Origin: Bacteroidales bacterium UBA5197
GTDB lineage: Bacteria > Bacteroidota > Bacteroidia > Bacteroidales > Lentimicrobiaceae
Assembly: GCA_002412885.1 (NCBI GenBank)
Contig: DHVX01000052.1
Coordinates: 1 to 64,000 of the forward strand
Reading direction: 5' to 3'
DNA length: 64,000 bases
Shown here: piece after piece, positions 42,790 to 53,700 of the stretch
Layout of the letters: every line of letters starts with the position of its first letter
Numbering within the stretch: the first letter of the stretch is position 1
Notes under the pieces: model-generated
The model's input: the letters and a program-made list of their open reading frames with translations, nothing else
What the model was told of the DNA's origin: nothing
Databases searched by the model: none
Position numbers and translations under genes: made by a program

Positions 42790-44077
42790 CTGTCAGAATT
42801 TCAAGTTTCATTCCTCTGGAACCCTTGATTAAAATCATATTGCCGGTTAAAGGGTTGATATTTAAGTACTCTTTCAGGCCTGTAGCGTCTTCGAAAGATT
42901 TAATACCATTGTATCCGGTTGCTGCTTTCCTAAAATGAGGGCCAGCTGTCAGTATTTTATCAAATCCGGCTGAGGTTGCAATCTCCAGAACTTGAGTATG
43001 CTCCATTTCAGTGGAATCCCCCAGCTCAAACATATCGCCGATGATCAATACCTTTGGGCTTTTATCAAGTTCTCTAAAGTTCCTGATTGCACTTTCCATA
43101 CTTGATGGATTTGCATTATATGCATCCAGAATCAGTGTATTGTTTTTTGTTTCAAGAATCTGGGATCGGTTCATTTTTGGCTGATAAGCTGCAAGTGCCT
43201 CTGCCACCTTTTTTATATCAGATCTGAAGTGTCCTGATATTGCTATTGCTGCCATCACATTCTCAAAATTGTAGCCACCTGTTAAATTGGTGGTAACCAT
43301 CAATGAAACGGGCTTCTGTAACTCAACATTTAGTGTTGCACCTTTCACAACCGGGTTTCCTGTATAATCTGCAACTCCCGGCTGCCCGAAAAGAATCCGG
43401 TTTATGTTATTTGAAAGCCTCATGAGCAGTGGATTCTCAGCATTTACGAATACTGTACCACCATTGCCAGAGAGATGCTGATAAAGTTCATTCTTAGCAA
43501 TAATCACACCTTCGGGGCCTCCGAATCCTTCAAGATGCGCTTTTCCTATATTGGTGATAAGGCCATGAGTAGGTCTGGCAATATTACAAAGGGTTGCAAT
43601 TTCACCAATATGGTTAGCTCCCATTTCAATAATGGCAATTTCAGTTTCAGCAGTAATTGATAAAATAGTCAGGGGAACGCCTATGTGATTGTTGAGATTG
43701 CCGGGAGTAGCATGCGTATTGAATTTTACGGATAGTGCTGCAGCAATTAACTCTTTGGAAGTAGTTTTTCCGTTGGAACCTGTAATGGCAATAATAGGTA
43801 TGCCCAAAGAAGCACGATAAAGCGATGCAAGATTCTGCAAACTTTCAAGTACATTTTTTACCAGCAATGTTCGTGTTCCTGCATAATACTCCGGATTGTC
43901 GATAACAGCATAAGCCGCACCTCTTTCTATTGCTCCCGTGGCGTAGATGTTACCATCGAAATTTTCACCTTTAAGTGCAAAGAATAAACTACCCGGTTGT
44001 GCAATTCTGGAGTCAGTACTTATGTAAGGATGTTGTTTAAAAAGGCTGAAAAGTTCTTCCTTAGTGGTGTAATTCAT
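42779..44077 (-). CDS. murF: UDP-MurNAc-tripeptide:D-Ala-D-Ala ligase
   Basis: The product has 432 residues. TDSRIAQPGSLFFALKGENFDG is the N-terminal uracil-binding domain, and the P-loop GSNGKTTSKELIAAAL starts at residue 100. TPGNLNNHIGVPLTIL and AIIEMGANHIGEI are MurF hallmarks, followed by DAYNANPSSM in the C-terminal domain. It adds D-Ala-D-Ala to UDP-MurNAc-tripeptide in the cytoplasm. It lies downstream of gldJ, an order known in Flavobacterium, though a terminator separates them here. Confidence 0.95.
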   Translation of the reverse strand: MNYTTKEELFSLFKQHPYISTDSRIAQPGSLFFALKGENFDGNIYATGAIERGAAYAVIDNPEYYAGTRTLLVKNVLESLQNLASLYRASLGIPIIAITGSNGKTTSKELIAAALSVKFNTHATPGNLNNHIGVPLTILSITAETEIAIIEMGANHIGEIATLCNIARPTHGLITNIGKAHLEGFGGPEGVIIAKNELYQHLSGNGGTVFVNAENPLLMRLSNNINRILFGQPGVADYTGNPVVKGATLNVELQKPVSLMVTTNLTGGYNFENVMAAIAISGHFRSDIKKVAEALAAYQPKMNRSQILETKNNTLILDAYNANPSSMESAIRNFRELDKSPKVLIIGDMFELGDSTEMEHTQVLEIATSAGFDKILTAGPHFRKAATGYNGIKSFEDATGLKEYLNINPLTGNMILIKGSRGMKLEILTDAL

Positions 44078-44135
44078 GATTGCCTGATTTATAAACCGAA
44101 ATTAAAAATAAAAGTGGTTGCTGGTCAGACTGACC

Positions 44136-44173
44136 AAAAAAAAGTCCATTTACTTTTATGTAAACGGACTTTT
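44136..44173 (-). terminator. terminator after gldJ
   Basis: On the minus strand AAGTCCGTTTAC and GTAAATGGACTT pair (12 bases, one mismatch) around a six-base loop, followed by eight T residues. It lies 20 bases after the gldJ stop and before the murF start. Confidence 0.85.
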
Positions 44174-44193
44174 CAGAAAATAAATATCTATTG

Positions 44194-45678
44194 TTATCTC
44201 TTACCGTAAGCGCCACCAACTCTTCCCATTGCACAACGGAAACCAATATAATTGGTAGAGAGGTTTTCATCCATGTACCTTCTGGTTGAAGGGCTTAGGT
44301 AGAATGCAGGATCTTTCCATGATCCACCTTTGTAAACTCTTGATTTATCTGAAATGAGTGAAGTTTTGCCATACTCATACATCATATTGGTTGTATTGAC
44401 AGTGTCTGAAGGAGCGGCAGTCCAGTCTGGGTTAATGGTTGACTGATAATCTCCATCCAGATAATTGATCTGGTTAGCACTGCGGTAGTTGAATCTGTCT
44501 TTACTTTCTTCGGTGGTAACCTCACGATAACGGATTCTTCCAAGCGAATCTTTGGGCGCAAGGAAACCTTCTTCATCAGTAACTTTTGTAGTGAAGGTAT
44601 TACCGCGGAAAGGGGCATAATCGGAGACATCTTCGAATGAAAGGGGACGATATACATCAAGAACCCATTCTGCAACGTTTCCGGCCATGTTGTAAAGTCC
44701 GTAATCGTTTGGCCAGTATGAAGCTACTTCAGCAGGTAAGTCAGCGCCATCATTAAGGCTACCGGCTACACCCATGTAGTCACCACGTCCACGTTTAAAG
44801 TTGGCCAGAAACTGACCATAATATTTTTTCTCATCAGAGCGCACAATTGTTCCGTTCCATGGATAAACTCTTCTTTCAACAACGCGCTCATAAAGTGTGT
44901 TGCCAACAAGTCCCATGGCAGCAAATTCCCATTCAGCTTCGGTTGGGAGTCTGTATTTCGGCACCATGATACCATCTTCGAGCTTTGCTCTGCGTTCTCC
45001 TGTTCCGCTGGGGTTCAGGTCCTTTAAAGGTTTGTTGACCAGACCTTCGTATTGTCCGGCAAGATAGGCTTCGGTGTTGTAATTGTTTTCATTGCGCTGA
45101 TCGGGATCAAAATCAAGTATGCCCTCGCGGATAAGTAGCATTTCATTTACCCTGTCGGTTCTCCAGAGGCAATATTCATTGGCCTGAACCCAGCTTACAC
45201 CAACCACCGGATAATTACGGTATGCAGGATGACGGAAGTAAGTTTCAACCAATGGCTCGTTGTATGCTAATTTTTCGCGCCATACAAGCGTGTCGGGCAA
45301 TGCTTTACGATAAACCTCCGGAAAGTCAGTGCCAAAAACACGACTCAACCAATAAAGGTATTCTACATAGTCAACATTGGCGACTTCTGTTTCATCAATG
45401 TAATATGATGGCACGGTAACCCTTCGTGGAATATTATCCCAGTCGTACATAGGGTTATCTGTAACGCGTCCCATTGTGAATGTACCCCCTTCAATCATTA
45501 CCAGGCCGGGTCCCAAAGGTTGTCCCTTATACTTGGTATTTACTTCGAAACCACCGTTTTTGGAGTTGTTATACTCCCAGCCAGTGGTTCGCGATGACTC
45601 TTTTGAGCATGACGTTGCAAGTAAGGCTACTGCAGCAAAGAAGGTGATCTTCAGATAGATGTTTCTGTAACTGATCAT
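44194..45678 (-). CDS. gldJ: gliding motility / type IX secretion lipoprotein GldJ
   Basis: This 494-residue formylglycine-generating-enzyme-like lipoprotein has a signal AVALLATSC (acylated Cys24). TTGWEYNNSKNGGFEVNTKY and GLVMIEGGTFTMGRVTDNP follow, the GldJ signature, and the FGE-sulfatase fold continues to WKDPAFYLSPSTRRYM and NYIGFRCAMG at the end. GldJ is an outer-membrane lipoprotein needed to stabilise the T9SS and gliding machinery (with GldK). It is shorter than Flavobacterium GldJ (about 560). The porP/sprF-like gene lies 31 bases upstream on the same strand. A terminator follows. Confidence 0.88.
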   Translation of the reverse strand: MISYRNIYLKITFFAAVALLATSCSKESSRTTGWEYNNSKNGGFEVNTKYKGQPLGPGLVMIEGGTFTMGRVTDNPMYDWDNIPRRVTVPSYYIDETEVANVDYVEYLYWLSRVFGTDFPEVYRKALPDTLVWREKLAYNEPLVETYFRHPAYRNYPVVGVSWVQANEYCLWRTDRVNEMLLIREGILDFDPDQRNENNYNTEAYLAGQYEGLVNKPLKDLNPSGTGERRAKLEDGIMVPKYRLPTEAEWEFAAMGLVGNTLYERVVERRVYPWNGTIVRSDEKKYYGQFLANFKRGRGDYMGVAGSLNDGADLPAEVASYWPNDYGLYNMAGNVAEWVLDVYRPLSFEDVSDYAPFRGNTFTTKVTDEEGFLAPKDSLGRIRYREVTTEESKDRFNYRSANQINYLDGDYQSTINPDWTAAPSDTVNTTNMMYEYGKTSLISDKSRVYKGGSWKDPAFYLSPSTRRYMDENLSTNYIGFRCAMGRVGGAYGKR

Positions 45679-45709
45679 TTCTGGTATTTGTTGTTTTGAT
45701 TATTGTTAA

Positions 45710-46702
45710 CTAAAATCTTGGGCATTTTATTGCCTTGTGCTTGAAAGTTTTTTGTCCGCAATCAAATTGCCATGCAAATGAAATTTCATGAGCACCATGA
45801 GTTGCACTATTGGTTAATTGCGAAGTTGTGAAATCGTAACTGTATCCAACCTTAAATTTTGCATGTTGGAAACCAATTAGTCCGATTACTGCATCTGAAT
45901 TTTCAAAGTTGTGACGGAACCATGCACCAATTACCATCGGATATATATTAAGGTACATCCCCAGATTTAGCTGATGGAATTTTCCTTGTTGCTGGTACAT
46001 AATATTAGGTGACAGGCTCATATCTTCAATATCACCTCCGCCTAAACCATCTCTGATGCTGATGAGTGCACCGGCATGTGCGGTAATCTTCATGTCGAGC
46101 TTACTGTTGCTTGTGCTGTAATATGAATTGTCCGGCTGATTTAAGTGATGCGCTGCCACCCCAAAATACATGCTTTCTCTGTATCCGAAAAGCATTCCTG
46201 CCGAAAAGTCAACCATGCCTATATTCATGCGGTCAGGAGGGCTCTCCTGAGTAGGAGGGGGATTGTTGATGTCACCCCAAAGGAGCTGATCTTCAAAAAT
46301 AAATTTATTCCAATTAAGCTTGTTCTGAATGTAGCTGGCCTGAACTCCTGTGTTCATGGTCAGGTTTTTTGAAAGGTTAAGCCGGTATGAATACATTGCA
46401 TTGACAGAAGTATTGGTAATCATGCCATCACCTTGATTGTCAGAAACAACCATTAATGCTACTCCTCCTGAAACTACATCAATAAACTGATCGTATGATG
46501 CAGAATAGGTGACATAAGTAGATGGAATTGCAGGCCATTGATTCCTGTAATTCAAAGTTAACCTCGGACATATCTTAGATCCTGCCAAAGCAGGATTCAG
46601 ATACATAGGATTTCCGTAATATTGGGAAAAAGAGGCGTCTTGTGCAAATACTGCATTTCCGGCTAGTATCAACAGTAAGAACAAACTCAGTTTTATTCTC
46701 AT
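45710..46702 (-). CDS. PorP/SprF-family type IX secretion outer-membrane protein
   Basis: The 330-residue protein has a signal peptide (LFLLLILAGNAVFA, cut before QDASFSQYYGNPMYLNPALAGS), and that last block is the family mark. Alternating hydrophobic and polar strands and an ending in the aromatic-rich EISFAWQFDCG give a beta-barrel. PorP of Porphyromonas binds PorKN and PorE at the outer membrane; SprF homologues pair with adhesins such as SprB. It forms a two-gene unit with gldJ. A TACCTTTG promoter candidate lies about 54 bases upstream. Confidence 0.88.
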   Translation of the reverse strand: MRIKLSLFLLLILAGNAVFAQDASFSQYYGNPMYLNPALAGSKICPRLTLNYRNQWPAIPSTYVTYSASYDQFIDVVSGGVALMVVSDNQGDGMITNTSVNAMYSYRLNLSKNLTMNTGVQASYIQNKLNWNKFIFEDQLLWGDINNPPPTQESPPDRMNIGMVDFSAGMLFGYRESMYFGVAAHHLNQPDNSYYSTSNSKLDMKITAHAGALISIRDGLGGGDIEDMSLSPNIMYQQQGKFHQLNLGMYLNIYPMVIGAWFRHNFENSDAVIGLIGFQHAKFKVGYSYDFTTSQLTNSATHGAHEISFAWQFDCGQKTFKHKAIKCPRF

Positions 46703-46755
46703 ATCGTTTGTTTTTCAGCAGCCAATATTACGAATAATTTTTAAAATGGTGGCCA

Positions 46756-46763
46756 CAAAGGTA
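46756..46763 (-). promoter_or_regulatory. -7 element of the porP-gldJ unit
   Basis: On the minus strand TACCTTTG matches TAnnTTTG. Transcription would begin near 46750, 48 bases before the porP ATG. No clear TTTG is found at the -33 position; the palindrome at 46793-46818 lies 30-55 bases further upstream, where a regulator could act. Confidence 0.4.
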
Positions 46764-46792
46764 AAAAAAGTAAAAACTGCCGAATCAATTAC

Positions 46793-46818
46793 AATAACGA
46801 TCTTTGAGTATCGTTATT
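46793..46818. promoter_or_regulatory. 9-base palindrome between porP and porU
   Basis: AATAACGAT and ATCGTTATT, separated by eight bases (CTTTGAGT), form a perfect inverted repeat with no T-run. It is between divergent T9SS genes and looks like an operator. Its half-site differs from the ModE-like palindromes at 22845, 24241 and 30948. Confidence 0.4.
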
Positions 46819-46964
46819 ATCCTTTAACTTTTGACATCGGATTATTGTTTACAAAGATACGTGAAATGAAACAATTATCAATTGGCTGTGTTATTTTTAT
46901 GAGCATATTTGTTTGCTGGAATAGATCTGCCAACTGACTACAACCATCTGAAAATACACATGAT

Positions 46965-49900
46965 ATGCAGAGAGTTACGCCTGTACTTATTGCTTTGTTC
47001 TTTATCAAAGTATTGCTAATTCCTTTCGGGTTATCGGCTCAGAATGCTGTAATCTGGGAGTCTCCGTATATGGAGCCAGGTAATTCCGCAGTATGGCTTT
47101 CATGTCAGAATTGTTTCAATTCAGATGAAAATGGACTACCCGTTTTGGTGATTAATGCAAATTTTGATCAGTCGGATGCTACTGTAAAGCTTTCCGACAT
47201 GGTCTTTATGCCTCTTGATACTGCTGAAAAGGCTGCTTTGTTATTGACAGATTACCAGAATCTTCCAGAAAGTATATTCCCTCGTCTTGTTTATTTAGGA
47301 ATGAATGAAGGGTTTTCTCACCAAATAAACCTGATTCCGCTCAGAAAAAATCCTGATAATGGTTCGATCGAAAAGCTTGTTTCATTCAACTATGTTTTTG
47401 AAGAATCAGGATTTCAATCACGAGAACTAAAAAGTACTGTCGCATATTCTAATTTTTCGGTATTAGCCTCTGGCGACTGGTATAAAGTATCCGTGACAAA
47501 AAACGGAATTTATAAGCTTTCCTATAGTGATCTGGCCGCAATGGGCGCAAATGTAAGCGGATTGAATTCTTCGCTTATCAGAGTTCATGGTTATGGAGGT
47601 CGTATGCTTCCTGAACGTGCGGATATTCCACGCAATGATGATTTGCCCGAAGTTCCTGTTATGATGTTCGATGGTGGAGATGGTACATTCGATCAGGGCG
47701 ATTACATATTATTTTACGCCCAGGGTCCGGAACAATGGACATTGAATTCACAAACCGGACTCTTTAACCACCGCAAACATTTATATTCGGATTACTCCTT
47801 TTATTTTATAAGTGTAAATTCAGGTGCTGGAAGCAGGATGATTGAATTTCCTCAGCCTTTGTCAGCCGCTACTGCAATTTTGAACGATTATGATTGGTTT
47901 TATGCCCACCATCCTGACGAATTCAGTCTTGTAAAATCCGGAAAGGAGTGGTTCGGCGACCTTTATGATATTGTAACAGCCCGTGATTATACTTTGCCTT
48001 CTTTTATCCCCTCTTCTGGTGGCGAAGCTTCAATAAGATTAAGTATAGCAGCGCGGTCAACCTCCTCTGCAAGTTTTACAATCAGTGCGGCTGCAAAGTC
48101 ATTTACATCATTTATCCCACCTATAAGTAATGAGGCAAACACTGCTTATGCGCGGATGACAACTGAAACTTTCAAAACACCCTTATCGTCTTCACTCTCT
48201 TCAGTAAATCTTAAATTCAATAAAACAACAGGCAGTTCTTTGGGTTGGCTGAATTTTATTGAGATCAATGCTCCTGCAACCTTGAATTTTTCAGGTGGAA
48301 TGATGAACTTCAGAAAGTCAGGAACTGAAGGTGTTGTTGAGTACAGGTTTACCGGCCCAGGTGTGGTGTCTCAGTTGTGGGATGTAACCAATCCGCTTCA
48401 GCCGGGATTTATTCAGATTGGTTCTTCAGGAAACGGTTTTCAATTTAAAGCACTTGCAGATACAGTGCGGGAATATGTGATTTCGGACAATGCTTCTTAC
48501 ATGAAGCCGCAATTTGTTGAGAAAACGGTCAATCAGAATCTGCATGGACTGGCTCCTCATACCATGGTTATTGTAGCCCATCCCGACTTTACCGATCAGG
48601 CTGTTCGTCTGGCTGAATTTCACACATCGCATAATGATTTCAGTGTTTTAGTTGTGCAGCCTCAAACAATTTACAATGAGTTTTCGTCGGGAGCACAGGA
48701 CATTACTGCAATCAGAGATTTTATGCGAATGCTCTGGAATAAAGCTGAATCATGGAATAAGCCCCGGTTTCTATTGCTTTTTGGGGATGCTTCTTACGAT
48801 TATAAAGATTATCTGACCGGGAATTCAAACTTTGTTCCGACATTTCAATCGGTAGAATCATTGCATCCTGTCAACTCTTTTGCAACGGACGACTTTTTTG
48901 CTTGCATTGACGATGCTGAAGGTGGATTATCAACAGATGTTGTTGACCTTGGCGTTGGGCGGTTGGTTGTGCAGACGGCAGATCAGGCAAAAAATGCAGT
49001 TGATAAAATAATACACTATGCTACTGCAACAACCAAAGTGCATGGCGACTGGCGTAACGTAATTGCATTTGTAGCTGATGATGGAGATGGTAATGAGCAT
49101 ATGCGTCAGGCCGATCAATTGGCTACTATGATTGACACAACATTCTATAATTATAATACAGAGAAGATTTTTCTTGATGCTTATCCGCAAATTTCCACTC
49201 CCGGTGGACAGAGAATTCCGGATGCCAATTTAGCCATAAATCAACGGCTGGGTAAGGGTGCATTGATAGTTAACTACACAGGACACGGAGGAGAAACCGG
49301 CTGGGCACATGAACGGGTGCTGGAAATCAATGATATACTCAGTTGGACCAATTTCGACAGAATGCCTGTTTTTATGACAGCAACCTGTGAGTTCAGTCGA
49401 TACGATGATCCTTTGCGTGTGTCGGCAGGCGAAATGGTTTTTTTGAATCCCAGAGGAGGAGGTGTGGCATTATTTACCACAGCCAGGCCAACTTTTGGAA
49501 CACCCAACTTTACCCTTGCCCGTAATTTTTACAACATTGCCTTAAAGCCAACCGACAATGGAATGCCATTTCTTGGCGATCTGATCAGGATATCAAAGCG
49601 ATTATCGGGCCCCGATAATAATGGCAAAAAGTTTGTGCTGCTAGGCGATCCGGCACTAAAGATGGCATATCCTGAATATAAAATTTATACGACCTCCATC
49701 AATGGAAATGATGTCAGCTTCTTGTCGGATACCCTAAGAGCGATGGAAGAAGTAACCATCAGTGGTTTTGTAGGCGATGAGAATGGAATGCCGCTCACCG
49801 GTTTTTCCGGAATAATTACCCCAACAGTCTTTGATAAAGAAACCCTGGTTGAAACCCTTGGTTCCGACGGAGCTTCGCGTATGACTTTCAGCGTAAGAAA

Positions 49901-50753
49901 AAACATAATATATAAAGGTAAGGCTTTGGTAGAAAACGGATACTTCAGTATTTCCTTTATTGTGCCCCGCGATATTGCCTATCAGTTTGGAAAGGGTAAA
50001 ATAAGCTATTATGCTACTGATGGAGTGAGAGATGCTGCCGGCAATTATGATCGTATTGTGGTTGGCGGAATCAGCAATACTGCCATTACAGATTATTCAG
50101 GGCCGGAAATAAAACTTTTTATCAACGATACACTTTTCCGCTCAGGAGGGTTTACCAATGAGAATCCTGTTCTGATCGCATTTGTTAATGATGAAAGCGG
50201 AATAAATACAGTTGGCAGCAGTATCGGACACGATATCGTTGCTGTACTGAACTCAAAAACTGATGCACCTTATGTGCTGAACGATTATTATGAAGCCGAT
50301 CTGAACACCTATAAAAGTGGTCGTATTGTCTATCCGTTCAAACAGTTGGAGCCGGGTAAACATACAGTCAGACTTAAAGTTTGGGATGTAAACAACAATT
50401 CATCTGAAGCCTCAATCGACTTCTTTGTTGCATCCTCCAGCGAACTATCATTGGGCTCGCTTGAAGTTTATCCCAACCCTTTCAGCGAAATGGCTGCTTT
50501 TGTTTTTGAGCACAACAAAGCAAATGAAAACCTGACTCTCAATCTGAGCATATTTTCGCTGGCCGGAATTCAGGTTGCAAGTTTGAATCGCACTATCTTT
50601 GCTGATGGATACCGCTCGGTGGCATTTGAATGGGATGGCAGAGGTGCCAATGGTAATCCGATTTCTTCAGGCTTGTATATTGGCAGGCTCAGAGTGAAGG
50701 ATTCAGCTGGCAATGAGTCTTTTACTTCAGTAAAAATTTCAATTATACGATAA
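46965..50753 (+). CDS. porU: PorU-like type IX secretion C25 protease, copy 1
   Basis: The 1262-residue protein has a signal peptide (VLIALFFIKVLLIPFGLSAQ). The C25 (gingipain-type) protease domain holds NYTGHGGETGW (His774) and TATCEFSRYDDP (Cys808), the catalytic pair. FNAHG-like and LGDPALKM strands lead into Ig-like domains. The end has LEVYPNPFSE and a T9SS sorting-type domain. PorU is the surface signal peptidase of the type IX system and joins A-LPS to cargo; its own tail stays on. It is divergent from porP-gldJ, like the porU/gldJ neighbourhood in Flavobacterium. It is the most diverged of the three copies. Confidence 0.85.
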   Translation: MQRVTPVLIALFFIKVLLIPFGLSAQNAVIWESPYMEPGNSAVWLSCQNCFNSDENGLPVLVINANFDQSDATVKLSDMVFMPLDTAEKAALLLTDYQNLPESIFPRLVYLGMNEGFSHQINLIPLRKNPDNGSIEKLVSFNYVFEESGFQSRELKSTVAYSNFSVLASGDWYKVSVTKNGIYKLSYSDLAAMGANVSGLNSSLIRVHGYGGRMLPERADIPRNDDLPEVPVMMFDGGDGTFDQGDYILFYAQGPEQWTLNSQTGLFNHRKHLYSDYSFYFISVNSGAGSRMIEFPQPLSAATAILNDYDWFYAHHPDEFSLVKSGKEWFGDLYDIVTARDYTLPSFIPSSGGEASIRLSIAARSTSSASFTISAAAKSFTSFIPPISNEANTAYARMTTETFKTPLSSSLSSVNLKFNKTTGSSLGWLNFIEINAPATLNFSGGMMNFRKSGTEGVVEYRFTGPGVVSQLWDVTNPLQPGFIQIGSSGNGFQFKALADTVREYVISDNASYMKPQFVEKTVNQNLHGLAPHTMVIVAHPDFTDQAVRLAEFHTSHNDFSVLVVQPQTIYNEFSSGAQDITAIRDFMRMLWNKAESWNKPRFLLLFGDASYDYKDYLTGNSNFVPTFQSVESLHPVNSFATDDFFACIDDAEGGLSTDVVDLGVGRLVVQTADQAKNAVDKIIHYATATTKVHGDWRNVIAFVADDGDGNEHMRQADQLATMIDTTFYNYNTEKIFLDAYPQISTPGGQRIPDANLAINQRLGKGALIVNYTGHGGETGWAHERVLEINDILSWTNFDRMPVFMTATCEFSRYDDPLRVSAGEMVFLNPRGGGVALFTTARPTFGTPNFTLARNFYNIALKPTDNGMPFLGDLIRISKRLSGPDNNGKKFVLLGDPALKMAYPEYKIYTTSINGNDVSFLSDTLRAMEEVTISGFVGDENGMPLTGFSGIITPTVFDKETLVETLGSDGASRMTFSVRKNIIYKGKALVENGYFSISFIVPRDIAYQFGKGKISYYATDGVRDAAGNYDRIVVGGISNTAITDYSGPEIKLFINDTLFRSGGFTNENPVLIAFVNDESGINTVGSSIGHDIVAVLNSKTDAPYVLNDYYEADLNTYKSGRIVYPFKQLEPGKHTVRLKVWDVNNNSSEASIDFFVASSSELSLGSLEVYPNPFSEMAAFVFEHNKANENLTLNLSIFSLAGIQVASLNRTIFADGYRSVAFEWDGRGANGNPISSGLYIGRLRVKDSAGNESFTSVKISIIR

Positions 50754-50768
50754 TTGTAAAACGGAAAG

Positions 50769-53700
50769 ATGAAAAGCAGATGGATTAAAATACTGATGTT
50801 GGCTCTGGTGTTTCCAGTGACGATGAGCGCTCAGATTCAGGAAAAAGTTGTGCTTCAATGGAATGAACCTGTTACTTTGTTTCTTGGAGCAGATTCAACT
50901 CTTCCTTCCATTGCTTTTGAAGGAGCACAGTATAATGGTTTGCCTGATCAGATTTTACCTGCTTTGATTCAAAGTATTGCATTGCCTCCCGGCAAACAGG
51001 TTGCAGATATACGGATTAATGAAATCGCCTTTATTCCTTTAACCGATGAAGATAAACTGATAATAGGCCAGGTTGAATTACCTTCATCTCCTGTGCTGAA
51101 TTATGATATTATGCTCGAAAGAGGTAATCCAAAGGCTATTGTTTCAGTATTGCCATTCGGCATTAATCCGGCAAATGGAAATTTCGAAAAAATTGAATCC
51201 TTTTCCATTGATATTACTACGGTTCAGGCCCCTGCTGCTTTAAAAAATGTTCAGGTATATGCCGATAATTCTGTACTGGCAATGGGTAACTGGTATAAAA
51301 TTTATGTTGCTGAATCCGGAATTTATAAAGTCACCTACGATGACATCAAAAATCTTGGCATCAATATGACAGGAATAAATCCCGATAAAATCCGGATTTT
51401 TGGTAATGGCGGAGCAATGCTCAGCACTACAGCAGGTATAATTCCTGCCGACGATCTTAATGAAAGTGCTTTAAAAGTTGTAACAGCCAATCCGGGTGTG
51501 TTTGCGCAGGGAGATTATGTATTGTTTTATGGACAGGGAACGCAAAGCTGGTCGATGAATCCTTTTGCAGGAAGAATGGAGCATACCACGCATCTCTATG
51601 CCGATGACGCTTGCTACTTTCTTACCATAAGTTCTGAAAACGGAAGAAGAATTGCAGTTGCTGATGTCCCCTCAGGAACTCCTGATTATTTTACCAATGA
51701 ATACACAGCCTATTCAGTTTATGAGAAAGAATTAATCAATATTCTGAAAAGCGGCAAAAAATGGTTTGGTGAGAAAATGGATTCCTACAATCGTACCATT
51801 AACTTTCCTCGTTTTACATTTAACAATCTGGTTCCTGATCAGCTTGCAAACATCCGATACGGTATAGGAGGGCGGTCAACATCCGGCCAGATTTCATTTA
51901 ACTTTCTGGTTAATAATGAATCGGTGGCAAGCAGCTCTTTGTCAAAGATAACTTCACCTTACGATTACGCAAGAGATTTGATCACAACAGCTTCTTTTCT
52001 GCCTGCTTCCGGGCAGATAGACGTGCAGGTAAAGTTTAATCCATCATCAAATACCGACATAGGCTGGTTTGATTTTGTTGCCCTGAATGTGCGATGCTAT
52101 TTAAAATATGCCGGGGGGCAGATGTCTTTCAGAGATCCTAAAACGGTTGCTTCTCAGCGCCTGAGCGAGTTTACATTATCTGATGCCCTGTCAGTAAATG
52201 AAATATGGGATGTTTCAGACCCATTGAACGTTTCGCTCGTTAATTTTTCGAGAACCGGTGGAAATATCGTATTTAAAAGCAATACAAATATTCTCCGTGA
52301 GTATGTTGCTTCCGATGGATCAGCATTCATGTCAGTGAAGTTGGGTGAGAAAGTTGCAAATCAGAATCTTCATTCAATGGGCAACTACGATCTTATTATT
52401 GTTTCGCATCCCGATTTTATGGCACCTGCTCAAACTTTGGCAGCAGCACATAACCAAATAGGTGAAATAGCTGCGGTGGTAGTGCCTCTTCCTGAAATTT
52501 ACAATGAATTTTCATCAGGAATTCAGGATCTGACAGCCATCAGAAATTTTATGAAGATGCTTTACGATCGCGGAAGAGAAACCGGTTATCCGAAATATCT
52601 TCTTTTGTTTGGCAATGCATCGTACGATATGAAAGACAGGGTTCCCGGGAACTCGAGTTTTGTGCCCACTTTCCAGAGCGAAAATTCAGTCAGACCAGTT
52701 GAATCTTTCCTTTCCGATGATTATTTTGCATTGCTTGATGATGGTGAAGGTGGAAATTCTGCAGGTGGATTGCTTGATATATCTGTTGGTCGAATGCCGG
52801 TCAGAAATTTGGAGCAAGCCAATGTTGCAGTCCAGAAAACCATTGCTTACATGAAGAATGTCGCTAATGTTCATGGAGATTGGAGGAATGTACTTCTGGT
52901 TATTGCCGATGATCAGAATAAAAATACCCACCTTAATCAGGCTGAAGGATTAACAACGCGCATTTCAACCAACCATCCGGTTTATAATGTTGAGAAAATA
53001 TATTTTGATGCTTACAAACAGATATCTACTCCCGGTGGAAGCCGTTATCCTGACGTTAATCGCGAACTTGTTAGCAGGGTAGAAAAAGGTGCACTGCTGG
53101 TAAATTACATAGGGCATGGAGGAGACGTAGGCTGGGCCGACGAAAGAGTGCTTGAAATTGCAGACATAAATGCCTGGACAAACTTTAACAGAATGGGGAT
53201 GTTTTTTACCGCCACCTGCGAATTTTCAAGGTTCGATAATCCTGCCCATACTTCAGCCGGTGAACTTGTATTCCTGAATCCCAATGGCGGTGCTATGTCG
53301 ATGATAACAACTACGCGTCTGGCGTTTTCTTCATCAAATGCTGCTTTAAATCTGAGTTTTGCCGATACAGTTTTCAAAACCGGATCAAGTAACATTCCCC
53401 GTATTGGCGATGTTCTCAAATACACGAAAAATCAAAATGGGTTTTCTCCGAATACAAGGCATTTGACGCTGTTTGGCGATCCTTCAGTCAGAATGTCAAT
53501 TCCGCAACATAAGGTTGTTACAACTTCAATTTCCGATGCCAATACCGGATTACCGGCCGATACTTTGTTTGCTACAAGCCTTTTAACTGTAACAGGTGAA
53601 GTCAGAAGTGCAGATAATCAGTTAATGAATGGCTTTAATGGTGAAGTTCAGGTTAAAGTTTTTGATAAACCATCAAAAGTCAAGACTTTGGGCCAGGATT

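Noticed and set aside
46746..46937. 63-codon plus-strand frame before porU, and a 22-codon peptide from 46865
   Set aside because: The frame crosses the promoter candidate and palindrome of the porP/porU gap. The short peptide resembles a signal sequence but has no mature part.
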